A stretch of DNA of 6,746 nucleotides from a bacterium. GTDB lineage: Bacteria; Zixibacteria; MSB-5A5; GN15; FEB-12. The position numbers were made by a program, and so were the translations under genes. The stretch covers positions 1 to 6,746 of the forward strand of contig JAUXBJ010000102.1 in NCBI GenBank assembly GCA_030619425.1, read 5' to 3'. Every line of letters starts with the position of its first letter. Position 1 is the stretch's first letter. The notes beneath the pieces are model-generated. The model had not been told where the DNA came from. It saw only the letters and a program-made list of their open reading frames with translations, and searched no databases. Below, piece by piece: positions 1 through 5,769 of the stretch.

Positions 1-1298
1 ACGGGGTTGGAGCATCCCTTGTAACGGGTCAGGCGACGCTGGTTGCGACCGGTTACATCCATCGTGAAAATATCCTGCGGACCGAGCCGGGTGGAGGAAA
101 AAACGAGGTGCTTACCGTCCGGTGAAAAGTGCGGGTTCTCGTTGTGGCCCAGTTCAGTCAAAAGACGGTAGCCGACGCCTGACGTGTCTATTGAAGCCAG
201 GTCGAATCGTCCGCCCCGAGTGCGCGACACAAAGGTGATGCGGTCACCCCGTTCCGCCCAGATGGGGGAGTCGTTATAGCCGGTCTGGAAGGTGAGGCGT
301 CGAACGTTCAGGCCGTCGGAATCCATGATGTAAACCTGCGGCGCGCCCGAGCGATCGGATGAAAAGGCGATCATGCGCCCGTCGGGCGACCAGGTGGGGG
401 AGGTGTCGATGGACCAGTGGCGGGTCAATCGTTTGATGATATTACCCTGCAAGTTGAGCACGTAAATCTCCGAGTTGCCATCCTTGGAGAGGACGCAGGC
501 GATCTTGTTGCCATCGGGGGAGACCGACGGCGCCGCCACCAGGCCGGGGAAGGCTGCTACTTTGGTCACTTTGCCGCTCCCAAGGTTGACCCGATAGAGG
601 TGTGGGTCGCCGTCGAGGTAGCTGCAAAAGTAAATGTTGTCCCCACGGGGCGAGAAGACGGGCGAGATATTGATAGAGCCGTTGTTGGTCAACTGACGCT
701 CGTTGGCGCCGTCGTAATCGGATACGAACAACTGCTTGGACTTGCCGTTCTTCTTGATGTACGCGATTTTGGTCAGGAAGATGCCGGGGTCGCCGGTCAG
801 TTGGGTTACGATTTCATTGGCAATCTCATGGCCGAGGTTGCGCCAGTCATCCTTTGTGCGGTCGACGGTGCCACGGGCAAATTGTCGTTTGATATTAGCA
901 TCCCACAGCTTCCACCGCACACGCATCATGTTCCCCGGAAACTCGGCCTCAAGTCTTACCACGTAGTCGGCGCCCAGACGTTGCCAGCCGAACAGATTCA
1001 ACTCCACGATTTCGTAGAGCTTGACGTAGAAACTATCTACCATGATTAGCTCGAAATCGGCGTAGAAATCCAGATCGCGCTGCACAATGCGTGTAACGTA
1101 TTCCATCAGCGTTGAATCGCCGCCGGTGATGTATTCATTTCCGACGTACACCATCTGATCGACACCGATCGGCACCGGCTGCACATCGCCGGTACTCATC
1201 GTGTCGAACAGGATTTCTCTTACACCAATCTCCTGGGCGGTCGCACACAATGGCGCGCACAGGAGCGCTACAATCACTGCCGGGAGAATCCATCTCAT
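1..1298 (-). CDS. tolB: TolB, Tol-Pal periplasmic beta-propeller protein (C-terminus cut by window edge)
   Basis: I translated this frame by hand from ATG at 1298: 432 codons with no stop to the window edge, about the full length of known TolB proteins, so only a short C-terminal piece is missing. Residues 1-21 form a signal peptide ending in A-T-A before QE. Residues about 22-168 match the mixed alpha/beta N-terminal domain of TolB. From about 175 on, propeller blades repeat the pattern SPxGxxIxF: SPRGDNIYF (216-224), SPDGNKIAC (260-268), SPDGRMIAF (304-312), SPDGKHLVF (392-400), plus a degenerate AERGDRITF (348-356). Each blade precedes a strand of the type QLFVSD, EIYVLN or QVYIMD and an RRLT motif. 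In known systems TolB is periplasmic and links TolA to Pal. The start lies 1 base after the stop of the TolA-like gene, implying translational coupling; only a weak AGG is visible upstream. No anomaly seen. Confidence 0.95.
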   Translation of the reverse strand, partial: MRWILPAVIVALLCAPLCATAQEIGVREILFDTMSTGDVQPVPIGVDQMVYVGNEYITGGDSTLMEYVTRIVQRDLDFYADFELIMVDSFYVKLYEIVELNLFGWQRLGADYVVRLEAEFPGNMMRVRWKLWDANIKRQFARGTVDRTKDDWRNLGHEIANEIVTQLTGDPGIFLTKIAYIKKNGKSKQLFVSDYDGANERQLTNNGSINISPVFSPRGDNIYFCSYLDGDPHLYRVNLGSGKVTKVAAFPGLVAAPSVSPDGNKIACVLSKDGNSEIYVLNLQGNIIKRLTRHWSIDTSPTWSPDGRMIAFSSDRSGAPQVYIMDSDGLNVRRLTFQTGYNDSPIWAERGDRITFVSRTRGGRFDLASIDTSGVGYRLLTELGHNENPHFSPDGKHLVFSSTRLGPQDIFTMDVTGRNQRRLTRYKGCSNP

Positions 1299-1299
1299 G

Positions 1300-2037
1300 C
1301 TACATACCTGGCCTGTATTTGAAGGGAAGGGTGATGCCGATTATCTCGTCGGCAAACTGTCGGGGCAACGGAGGAAAGGGAGCGGCGCGTTCTACCGCTG
1401 CATAGCAGGCATCGTCAAATCGCGGTATACCCGAGGAATTCTCGATGCGAATAACGATCACCTTGCCGGACTTGATAACTTCGAAATATACTGCGCAAAT
1501 GATCACACCGTCGGCCGCCACCGGGTTGCGCCAGTTGCGCCGAATCTTGTTGAACGCTTGGGTAAACCAGTAGGGGTAGTTGAAACTGGCGTTATCGATG
1601 GTGGCGCCGGCAAAGGGGGAGCTTCCCGCGGTGGCGGGGGAATGGATCTCGCCGCGGTCGTTGTCGGCAGCATCGTCGACAGTGACCGGCGGCTGAGTCG
1701 GCTGGTCTGCTACTGACTGTACCGGCGGAGGTTCCGGTTCAGGCTCCTCGACCTCAACTTCTTCCTCCATCACCGCCTCGTCGCTGGTCTCCGGTTCGCC
1801 GATTGGGATGTCCGGTGGCTCTTCCTCCACCGCGGGGGGAATGGTAACCTCCACCTGCTCGGCCGGGGGCGCTACCGGCTCGGGTTCGATTGCAGCAGCC
1901 GGGAATCCCGATATTAGCTCCACCTGGATCACGTCATCATAGTCGGGTTGGCCATTGATCTTGAACGGGGACGCCAGCAAAGTCAGCGCCACCACCCCTA
2001 CATGCAAAGCAAGAGAGAAAATGAGATCCCGCTTCAT
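1300..2037 (-). CDS. tolA: TolA/TonB-family periplasm-spanning energy transducer
   Basis: This 245-residue protein has one N-terminal membrane helix (about 5-23) carrying Ser8 and His12 in an S-x3-H arrangement, the residues by which TonB and TolA sense the proton channel. Residues about 50-120 are a Pro/Glu/Val-rich, strongly acidic linker. Residues about 152-245 are a TonB/TolA C-terminal domain with YPYWFTQAFNKIRRNWRNP at its start and AAPFPPLP near its end. Cys181 and Cys211 stand where, from memory, the disulfide pair of E. coli TolA domain III lies, favouring TolA over TonB. Position between tolR and tolB points the same way. There is no long alanine/lysine-rich helix as in enterobacterial TolA, so the spacer is of TonB style and the protein is short. 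The ATG is 4 bases after the tolR stop; GAGG overlaps that stop but sits very close to the start. An equally fair name is TonB family protein. Confidence 0.88.
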   Translation of the reverse strand: MKRDLIFSLALHVGVVALTLLASPFKINGQPDYDDVIQVELISGFPAAAIEPEPVAPPAEQVEVTIPPAVEEEPPDIPIGEPETSDEAVMEEEVEVEEPEPEPPPVQSVADQPTQPPVTVDDAADNDRGEIHSPATAGSSPFAGATIDNASFNYPYWFTQAFNKIRRNWRNPVAADGVIICAVYFEVIKSGKVIVIRIENSSGIPRFDDACYAAVERAAPFPPLPRQFADEIIGITLPFKYRPGM

Positions 2038-2041
2038 GGCC

Positions 2042-2473
2042 TCAGCGACCTCGGGTTCGTGACGTGGGAGCCTCTTTGTGGCCGGTCACCAGGCCAACCG
2101 ATGGGATGCCCATTTCCTTGAGTCGCCCGATGACGGCAATGGCTGTCCCATACGGAACGGCTGAATCACCACGGATGAATACCGAGGACACGCCCTTGGC
2201 TTTGATTTCCCGATCAACGGCCTCTTCGAGTTGGTCCAGGCGCGCCCAGCGGTCGTTGACGTAGATGCCGCCGAGGCTGTCGATCGATATGACGATCCCA
2301 TGCGTTTCCTCATCCAGAACCGGCGCGCGCGTTTTAGGCAGATTGATATCAATGCCGGACTGCAGGAGCGGGGCGGATATCATGAATACTATCAGTAGCA
2401 CCAGCACGACATCAACAAGATTGGCAATGTTTATTTCGGCCATGGCTCGATATGTTCGTTGGCGCCGACGCAC
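2042..2473 (-). CDS. tolR: TolR/ExbD-family proton channel subunit
   Basis: A 143-residue protein of typical ExbD/TolR length. A basic N-terminus (MRRRQRTYR) leads into one membrane helix (about 15-37) in which Asp21 of LVDVVLVLLIVFM is the conserved protonatable residue of the family. The periplasmic part ends with the family pattern DSAVPYGTAIAVIGRLKEMG (103-122), followed by a GLVTGHKE tail. With TolQ it forms the inner-membrane motor that uses the proton gradient to drive the TolA-like protein. I choose GTG at 2473 because AAGGAG (minus strand, 2487-2482) lies 8 bases upstream, whereas the internal ATG at 2443 has no such site and would remove the basic stretch. The GTG shares its first G with the tolQ stop (TAGTG), so the two genes are very probably translationally coupled. 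The family alone does not separate TolR from ExbD; the neighbouring tolB decides it. Confidence 0.93.
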   Translation of the reverse strand: MRRRQRTYRAMAEINIANLVDVVLVLLIVFMISAPLLQSGIDINLPKTRAPVLDEETHGIVISIDSLGGIYVNDRWARLDQLEEAVDREIKAKGVSSVFIRGDSAVPYGTAIAVIGRLKEMGIPSVGLVTGHKEAPTSRTRGR

Positions 2474-3189
2474 TATGGTGTCTCCTTGCGGGCGCGCACC
2501 AGGAAGGCGAGAATGAAGTTGTCGGCGTTATTGTTGAAGGACTTGATGCGATTGTTAGCCCAGTTAAAGGCGATAACAGCCGGGATAGCAGCGCCCAGTC
2601 CGACAATTGTAGCCAGCAGCGCTTCAGCGATACCGGGCGCGACAATAGCCAATGAAGCCGAGCCTTGCTCACCGATGGCCCAAAATGAATCCATGATGCC
2701 CACGACCGTTCCCAGGAGACCCATGAACGGAGCCGCGCTGGCCGTAGTGGCCAGAAAAATGACGCGACTCTCCAGTTTGCTGATCTCCTCGGTCGCCGTC
2801 TTCTCCATGGTCATCTCGATCAGTTCATACTCTTCATCACGCAACGGCTGCTGTGACGGCTGCAATTGGCCGCCCTCGTTTCTGGCCTGGCGCAGTTCGT
2901 CCAGTTCTTTGTAGCCGGCTGTGTAAATGTTTGAAAGCGGAGACAGACTGTGCGACTTGGCCTGGCCGATAGAGTCGGCCAGCCTCCGCGAACGCTCAAA
3001 TGACTGAAGGAAACTATCCCTATCACTTTGTACGGCTCGGAACAGACGCCATTTGTTGAAAATGATCAGCCACGATACCAGCGACATGAAGGTGAGACTG
3101 ATCAGCACAATAATGCCGAAAGCGGATGTTTCGCCAATGATTTGCCACACCGGTCCGGAAAAAATACTGGGGAGAATGAACAACTTCAT
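2473..3189 (-). CDS. tolQ: TolQ/ExbB-family proton channel subunit (MotA/TolQ/ExbB)
   Basis: A 238-residue inner-membrane protein with three predicted helices: about 22-44, 143-166 and 183-210. The family core is clear: SAAPFMGLLGTVVGIMDSFW (151-170) with Thr161, and APGIAEALLATIVGLGAAIP (184-203) with Thr194. These threonines correspond to the pore-lining pair of TolQ/ExbB. Between helices 1 and 2 lies the usual large cytoplasmic loop, here with a polar Gln/Pro-rich stretch (about 104-116). TolQ assembles as an oligomer around TolR and conducts protons to power outer-membrane constriction or maintenance through TolA and TolB. It is the first gene of the minus-strand tolQ-tolR-tolA-tolB cluster. 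The ATG at 3189 has no recognisable Shine-Dalgarno sequence; an in-frame TGA 24 bases upstream excludes a long extension, and no better start was seen downstream. ExbB is the alternative name if tolB adjacency is ignored. Confidence 0.94.
   Translation of the reverse strand: MKLFILPSIFSGPVWQIIGETSAFGIIVLISLTFMSLVSWLIIFNKWRLFRAVQSDRDSFLQSFERSRRLADSIGQAKSHSLSPLSNIYTAGYKELDELRQARNEGGQLQPSQQPLRDEEYELIEMTMEKTATEEISKLESRVIFLATTASAAPFMGLLGTVVGIMDSFWAIGEQGSASLAIVAPGIAEALLATIVGLGAAIPAVIAFNWANNRIKSFNNNADNFILAFLVRARKETP
2482..2487 (-). promoter_or_regulatory. Ribosome binding site deciding the GTG start of tolR
   Basis: The minus strand reads AAGGAG, then 8 bases, then GTG at 2473. It lies inside the last codons of tolQ and selects the GTG over the later in-frame ATG at 2443. 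Confidence 0.75.
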
Positions 3190-3355
3190 ATCAATTCTAC
3201 GCTTTAGCTGTCAAAAAGTTTTTGCTCAATCGGCGCTGCCTCACCAGGTCGCATTTGCCCCTGAAAAGTCGGCCCGGAGCGGCTTTTCCCGACACGGCGG
3301 ACAATAAAAACAGCCCGCCGGGTCATCACAAGATTAAAATGGAGGATCATAAAAC

Positions 3356-3384
3356 TTGACCGCCCCCGGCTTGAGTGCTTTTAT
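3356..3384 (+). promoter_or_regulatory. Candidate promoter for the lipoprotein gene
   Basis: TTGACC at 3356-3361 is a good match to a -35 box. A 17-base spacer leads to TTTTAT at 3379-3384, a mediocre -10 box (4 of 6). Transcription would start near 3391 and give a leader of roughly 98 bases containing two small hairpins. This is a pattern match only, and the sigma factor preference of this organism is unknown. Confidence 0.3.
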
Positions 3385-3447
3385 CCCTTTCCGTAGGGTG
3401 AATATCTGTCATGCGGTCGATGGATCGACGGCGTGGTCGGCGGGAAC

Positions 3448-3462
3448 GTCGGGATATCCGAC
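3448..3462 (+). other. Small hairpin upstream of the lipoprotein ribosome binding site
   Basis: GTCGG-GATAT-CCGAC is a perfect 5-bp inverted repeat with a 5-base loop, ending 13 bases before the GAAGGAG motif. It could be a leader hairpin or a short palindromic operator. A second 5-bp hairpin, GTCGA-TGGA-TCGAC, lies at 3416-3429. Such short repeats also arise by chance. Confidence 0.3.
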
Positions 3463-3475
3463 ATGACGAGACAAT

Positions 3476-3482
3476 GAAGGAG
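3476..3482 (+). promoter_or_regulatory. Strong ribosome binding site of the lipoprotein gene
   Basis: GAAGGAG is followed by 6 bases and the ATG at 3489. An out-of-frame ATG at 3485 lies only 2 bases after the motif, too close for efficient initiation, and opens a frame without a lipoprotein signal. The site therefore supports the 3489 start. Confidence 0.8.
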
Positions 3483-3488
3483 TTATGA

Positions 3489-3695
3489 ATGAGAAAGATG
3501 TTAATTGTGGTGCTGATCCTGTTAGTGTCCCTCTGTTTCATCTATGGATGTGGCAAGAAGGATGTTCAACAAGAGACCGACAAAGTTCCGGTTGAAGTCA
3601 AGCAGGCTGAGATGGCGGATTCCACCGCCATGGATTCGGCGATATGGGATTCGACCGCCGTGGACACGATGGCGGCAGACCAGGACAGCATGTAG
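3489..3695 (+). CDS. Small lipoprotein with acidic DST/MDS-rich tail, function unknown
   Basis: A 68-residue protein. Residues 1-20 are a lipoprotein signal peptide: MRK, a hydrophobic run (MLIVVLILLVSLCFI) and a lipobox-like I-Y-G before Cys21, which would be lipidated. Tyr at -2 is unusual but tolerated. The mature part is only about 48 residues: a charged GKKDVQQETDKVPVEVKQAE segment and then a low-complexity tail in which D-S/T with neighbouring A or M recurs (ADSTAMDSA, WDSTAVDTM, DQDSM). It has no enzyme motif and is probably a short, disordered, membrane-tethered peptide. It is the only plus-strand gene I accept. It stands alone, divergent from tolQ and convergent with the KOW-protein gene, with a strong ribosome binding site upstream and a hairpin terminator about 35 bases after the stop. 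That supports an independently transcribed real gene. I recognise no named family. Confidence 0.72.
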   Translation: MRKMLIVVLILLVSLCFIYGCGKKDVQQETDKVPVEVKQAEMADSTAMDSAIWDSTAVDTMAADQDSM

Positions 3696-3730
3696 TTGTT
3701 TCGGCAATACGGAAGCCTACCAGTAAAGGA

Positions 3731-3763
3731 AAACCTCCCGGAAGTCCGGGAGGTTTCTGTTTT
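3731..3763. terminator. Probable bidirectional rho-independent terminator
   Basis: An 11-bp perfect stem pairs 3731-3741 (AAACCTCCCGG) with 3746-3756 (CCGGGAGGTTT) around the 4-base loop AAGT. On the plus strand CTGTTTT follows the stem. On the minus strand the sequence after the stem is TCCTTTACTG, also moderately T-rich, and the A/T base of the stem adds to both tails. It lies 35 bases after the lipoprotein stop and 28 bases after the end of the minus-strand KOW gene, so it can end both convergent transcripts. Confidence 0.85.
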
Positions 3764-3784
3764 GAATTCTGGAGTGGAGAGCTC

Positions 3785-4912
3785 TCAGCTTTCAATCATC
3801 TCTACATTTGCTCGTGGAATAACGGCGCGCTCACCGTTTTCAAACTCAACCTCGAGGATACGGGCCTTGGATTCCGACTCCAGTTTCTGAAGCGGTGACG
3901 GCAGGTCTGTCACTTTGCCCAGTCGTCCAAAGTATGGATGCCGGATAACACGTACCGGCGAGTCGACGGCCAAACCCTGAATCTCACCCGAGGCGCCGGT
4001 ATCGATCTCAGACGCTGAGGTTTCTGCGGGTATCACCACCTCGGGACGGATCACGCCGGCGCGAATCTGGGTGGCGCCGTTTATGCAAGCCATCTCCCCC
4101 TCGTGTGCCTTGAACAGGTCAAAGGTCTTGCGGGCCATGGCGATTTCGCCGAAACCTTCACTGATTACCAGAGTGGTGCCGATGTCTTCCGAACCGGTAA
4201 TAGCGACACCGATATCATAACCGAGGAAATCGCGCAGGTCCTTGTCGTCCAGCCCACCGACGACGATTCCCTTGACACCAAGTTTGATCGCCTTATTCAT
4301 TGCATCGGCTGTTACTATTGAGCCGCCGACAATAACATGGCCGGCCATATCTTCGTTGACAGATTCGTCGGTGAGGATAGTGAGGTTGTCTGGTGTGGCT
4401 ACCTTGATCGGGCCAAAAGTCTCGCCGCCAATGCCGAAAATTCCCTGCATGAAGGAACCCTGACAAGATACCTCAACCCCTTCGTCCGGGAAAATCTCGG
4501 TTACTTCGCCTCGTAGGTACGCTTTGACCTCAACTGGAATCGGGTGGCCGCGCTGGAGCACCTGGCCGGTGACCTTTGACACGGATTCGAGCGAACCGTC
4601 GATTGTCGCAGCGGCTGAACTTGAAAACCACTTTATGAAAGACTTCTTGAGGGCGATGCTTTCCCCTTTGGCTATCGGGTCGCCGATCTTCTTTTCCATC
4701 ACGAGTTCGATATCTTCAGGCGGGATACCGAGCTTGTTGGCGACGTTGAGCGGCACTACATTGCCGGGCAGATGGGTGCGAGCAACAACATCGTCGGGGT
4801 TGACCTTGTCGCCGACCTTGACCAGCACTTCACCTTTGAGCGGCAGAATGCGACTCTTCTTGATCAGATGCTTTTCGGTGACTTTCAATCCCGGAGTATA
4901 GGCGTGGGCCAT
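3785..4912 (-). CDS. Conserved-type protein with barrel-sandwich-like N-terminus and C-terminal KOW-like segment, MutL neighbour
   Basis: A 375-residue protein with no signal peptide or membrane helix, so probably cytosolic. Residues about 22-52 (LPLKGEVLVKVGDKVNPDDV, then ARTHLPG) look like half of a barrel-sandwich (RnfC-, biotinyl- or lipoyl-like) fold, and residues about 102-150 repeat that style (ATIDGSLESVSKVTGQVLQRG, then AYLRGEVTEIFPDEG). No MKM biotinylation motif or lipoyl-lysine site is evident. Residues about 190-295 form a glycine-rich alpha/beta segment (GHVIVGGSIVTADAMNKAIK, VKGIVVGGLDDKD). Residues about 318-372 resemble a KOW/NusG-like barrel (RVIRHPYFGRLGKVTDLPSP, then LEVEFENGERAVIPRANVEMIE). 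The start has GAAAGG 7 bases upstream. It is the last gene of the set behind mutL and the anchored protein, 34 bases after the latter. From memory such proteins recur beside MutL homologues, but I know of no established function; a scaffold or assembly role for a MutL-served enzyme is only inference. Confidence 0.85.
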   Translation of the reverse strand: MAHAYTPGLKVTEKHLIKKSRILPLKGEVLVKVGDKVNPDDVVARTHLPGNVVPLNVANKLGIPPEDIELVMEKKIGDPIAKGESIALKKSFIKWFSSSAAATIDGSLESVSKVTGQVLQRGHPIPVEVKAYLRGEVTEIFPDEGVEVSCQGSFMQGIFGIGGETFGPIKVATPDNLTILTDESVNEDMAGHVIVGGSIVTADAMNKAIKLGVKGIVVGGLDDKDLRDFLGYDIGVAITGSEDIGTTLVISEGFGEIAMARKTFDLFKAHEGEMACINGATQIRAGVIRPEVVIPAETSASEIDTGASGEIQGLAVDSPVRVIRHPYFGRLGKVTDLPSPLQKLESESKARILEVEFENGERAVIPRANVEMIES

Positions 4913-4919
4913 ACAAGTA

Positions 4920-4925
4920 CCTTTC
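4920..4925 (-). promoter_or_regulatory. Ribosome binding site of the KOW-segment protein
   Basis: The minus strand reads GAAAGG, 7 bases, then ATG at 4912. It lies in the 34-base gap after the upstream stop, supporting initiation of its own within a shared transcript. Confidence 0.65.
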
Positions 4926-4946
4926 TATCTACAATAACGGATATCT

Positions 4947-5717
4947 CTATCCCTTCTTGCCTCTCTTTTTCCTGACGACGACGATTATTATCACTATGAG
5001 AATGCTGATCGGAACGATGTAAAGTACTATCGGCAGCGACTCTTCATCCTCCTTGTCCTCGGCGGTCTCCTTAGAGTCGAGATCCGCAACCCGCACCTCC
5101 TGATGACCGGCTGCGGCCTCGATATCTTCAGTCGAAAACGATTGCGCGATGTCCTTGAAAATATCCTTGCTCTGATCGAACAGACTATCCGGAGAATAGA
5201 AGTAGAACGTGGCCAGTCCCCGCTCGTAGAATTTGGTCATGTGCATCAATTTCTTCGTTACCTGTTCCTGCTGGACGATATCGCTCACAACGGTAATGAG
5301 TTTCTCGTCGGCATCATAGCTGGGGGCGTTCGATTTCAGGTCGGAGATAAAATCAGCCACTGGGTAGTACTTGATATCCCGACCGAACGTCTTGCGCATC
5401 TGATTCAGCACGCTGTCGATCTGAGTCTGGGTAAGCTCGCCAACGGTGTCGACAGTGAGAATCATGTAGTCGCCGGTGAAAAACAGGATCGAACTACTGG
5501 GTGCAAGCACCGCATCATAGTCCAGTACATCGCTCCCCGCCTGGTTGGAGATCAAAAAGACGTCGACCGTTTGGTAGTCGATCTGCTCCCAGTCATCCGG
5601 CAACGAGATGTAAAAGCCACCGGACCAGCTAACATAATTCTCAGCCAAAACTACCGACGAACCGATCATCATCAGCAAAAGGGCCGTGGTCACGATCCTA
5701 ACAACTCTCAACGTCAT
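4947..5717 (-). CDS. Exported, C-terminally membrane-anchored protein of unknown function (possibly PsbP/Mog1-like fold)
   Basis: With the start at 5717 the protein has 256 residues. Residues 1-25 form a signal peptide (MTLRVVR, hydrophobic core, then V-L-A before ENY). A soluble domain spans about 26-197, opening with WSGGFYISLPDDWEQ and closing with ATFYFYSPDSLFDQSKDIFK and DIAQSFSTE. This opening and closing pattern recalls small PsbP/Mog1/DcrB-like domains, a weak inference. An acidic linker (about 205-227) leads to a helix (about 228-248) and the basic tail RKKRGKKG, so the domain should face the periplasm and the tail the cytoplasm. An in-frame ATG at 5750 would add 11 residues, but GAGGA 5 bases before 5717 and the better signal peptide favour the shorter form. 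It lies between mutL and the KOW-segment gene in the same direction, 52 bases after the mutL stop. I do not recognise a named family. Confidence 0.78.
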   Translation of the reverse strand: MTLRVVRIVTTALLLMMIGSSVVLAENYVSWSGGFYISLPDDWEQIDYQTVDVFLISNQAGSDVLDYDAVLAPSSSILFFTGDYMILTVDTVGELTQTQIDSVLNQMRKTFGRDIKYYPVADFISDLKSNAPSYDADEKLITVVSDIVQQEQVTKKLMHMTKFYERGLATFYFYSPDSLFDQSKDIFKDIAQSFSTEDIEAAAGHQEVRVADLDSKETAEDKEDEESLPIVLYIVPISILIVIIIVVVRKKRGKKG

Positions 5718-5722
5718 TGCAG

Positions 5723-5727
5723 TCCTC
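5723..5727 (-). promoter_or_regulatory. Ribosome binding site deciding the start of the anchored protein
   Basis: The minus strand reads GAGGA, then CTGCA, then ATG at 5717. The alternative ATG at 5750 has AAGGA almost touching it (1 base), a poor spacing. This makes 5717 the preferred start. Confidence 0.6.
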
Positions 5728-5769
5728 AGACATCTGTTCACTTCTGTCATTTCCTTGAGTTCGCCGATT

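Larger units (their letters stand above)
3190..3488. other. Divergent intergenic region between tolQ and the lipoprotein gene
   Basis: This 299-base stretch separates the minus-strand tolQ start from the plus-strand lipoprotein start, so promoters for both are expected here. I see no convincing gene in it. It contains an imperfect 8-bp inverted repeat (3263-3270 with 3281-3288, one G-T pair, 10-base loop), CGGCGG/CCGCCG arms at 3295-3300 and 3315-3320 around an A-rich loop, and two short hairpins at 3416-3429 and 3448-3462 near the lipoprotein start. No repeat family, tRNA or known riboswitch was recognised. Confidence 0.6.

Noticed and set aside
417..1049. Plus-strand open frame of 210 codons opposite tolB
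   Set aside because: It is antisense to a clear TolB coding frame with repeated propeller motifs. Its protein shows no recognisable domain and there is no ribosome binding site; it is a by-product of codon bias.
1201..1716. Plus-strand open frame of 171 codons opposite the start of tolB and the end of the TolA-like gene
   Set aside because: It crosses two well-supported minus-strand genes and its translation has no family features.
3202..3207. Perfect TTGACA on the minus strand as a -35 box for tolQ
   Set aside because: A -10 box 17-18 bases downstream would fall on the tolQ start codon and place the transcript start inside the gene, so it is probably coincidental.
3347..3541. Minus-strand frame of 64 codons in the tolQ-lipoprotein gap
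   Set aside because: It overlaps the start of the lipoprotein gene, is Arg/Ser-rich without a domain, and lacks a convincing ribosome binding site.
4103..4901. Plus-strand frames opposite the KOW-segment protein
   Set aside because: They are short, overlap one another and lie under a long minus frame with coherent domains and a ribosome binding site.
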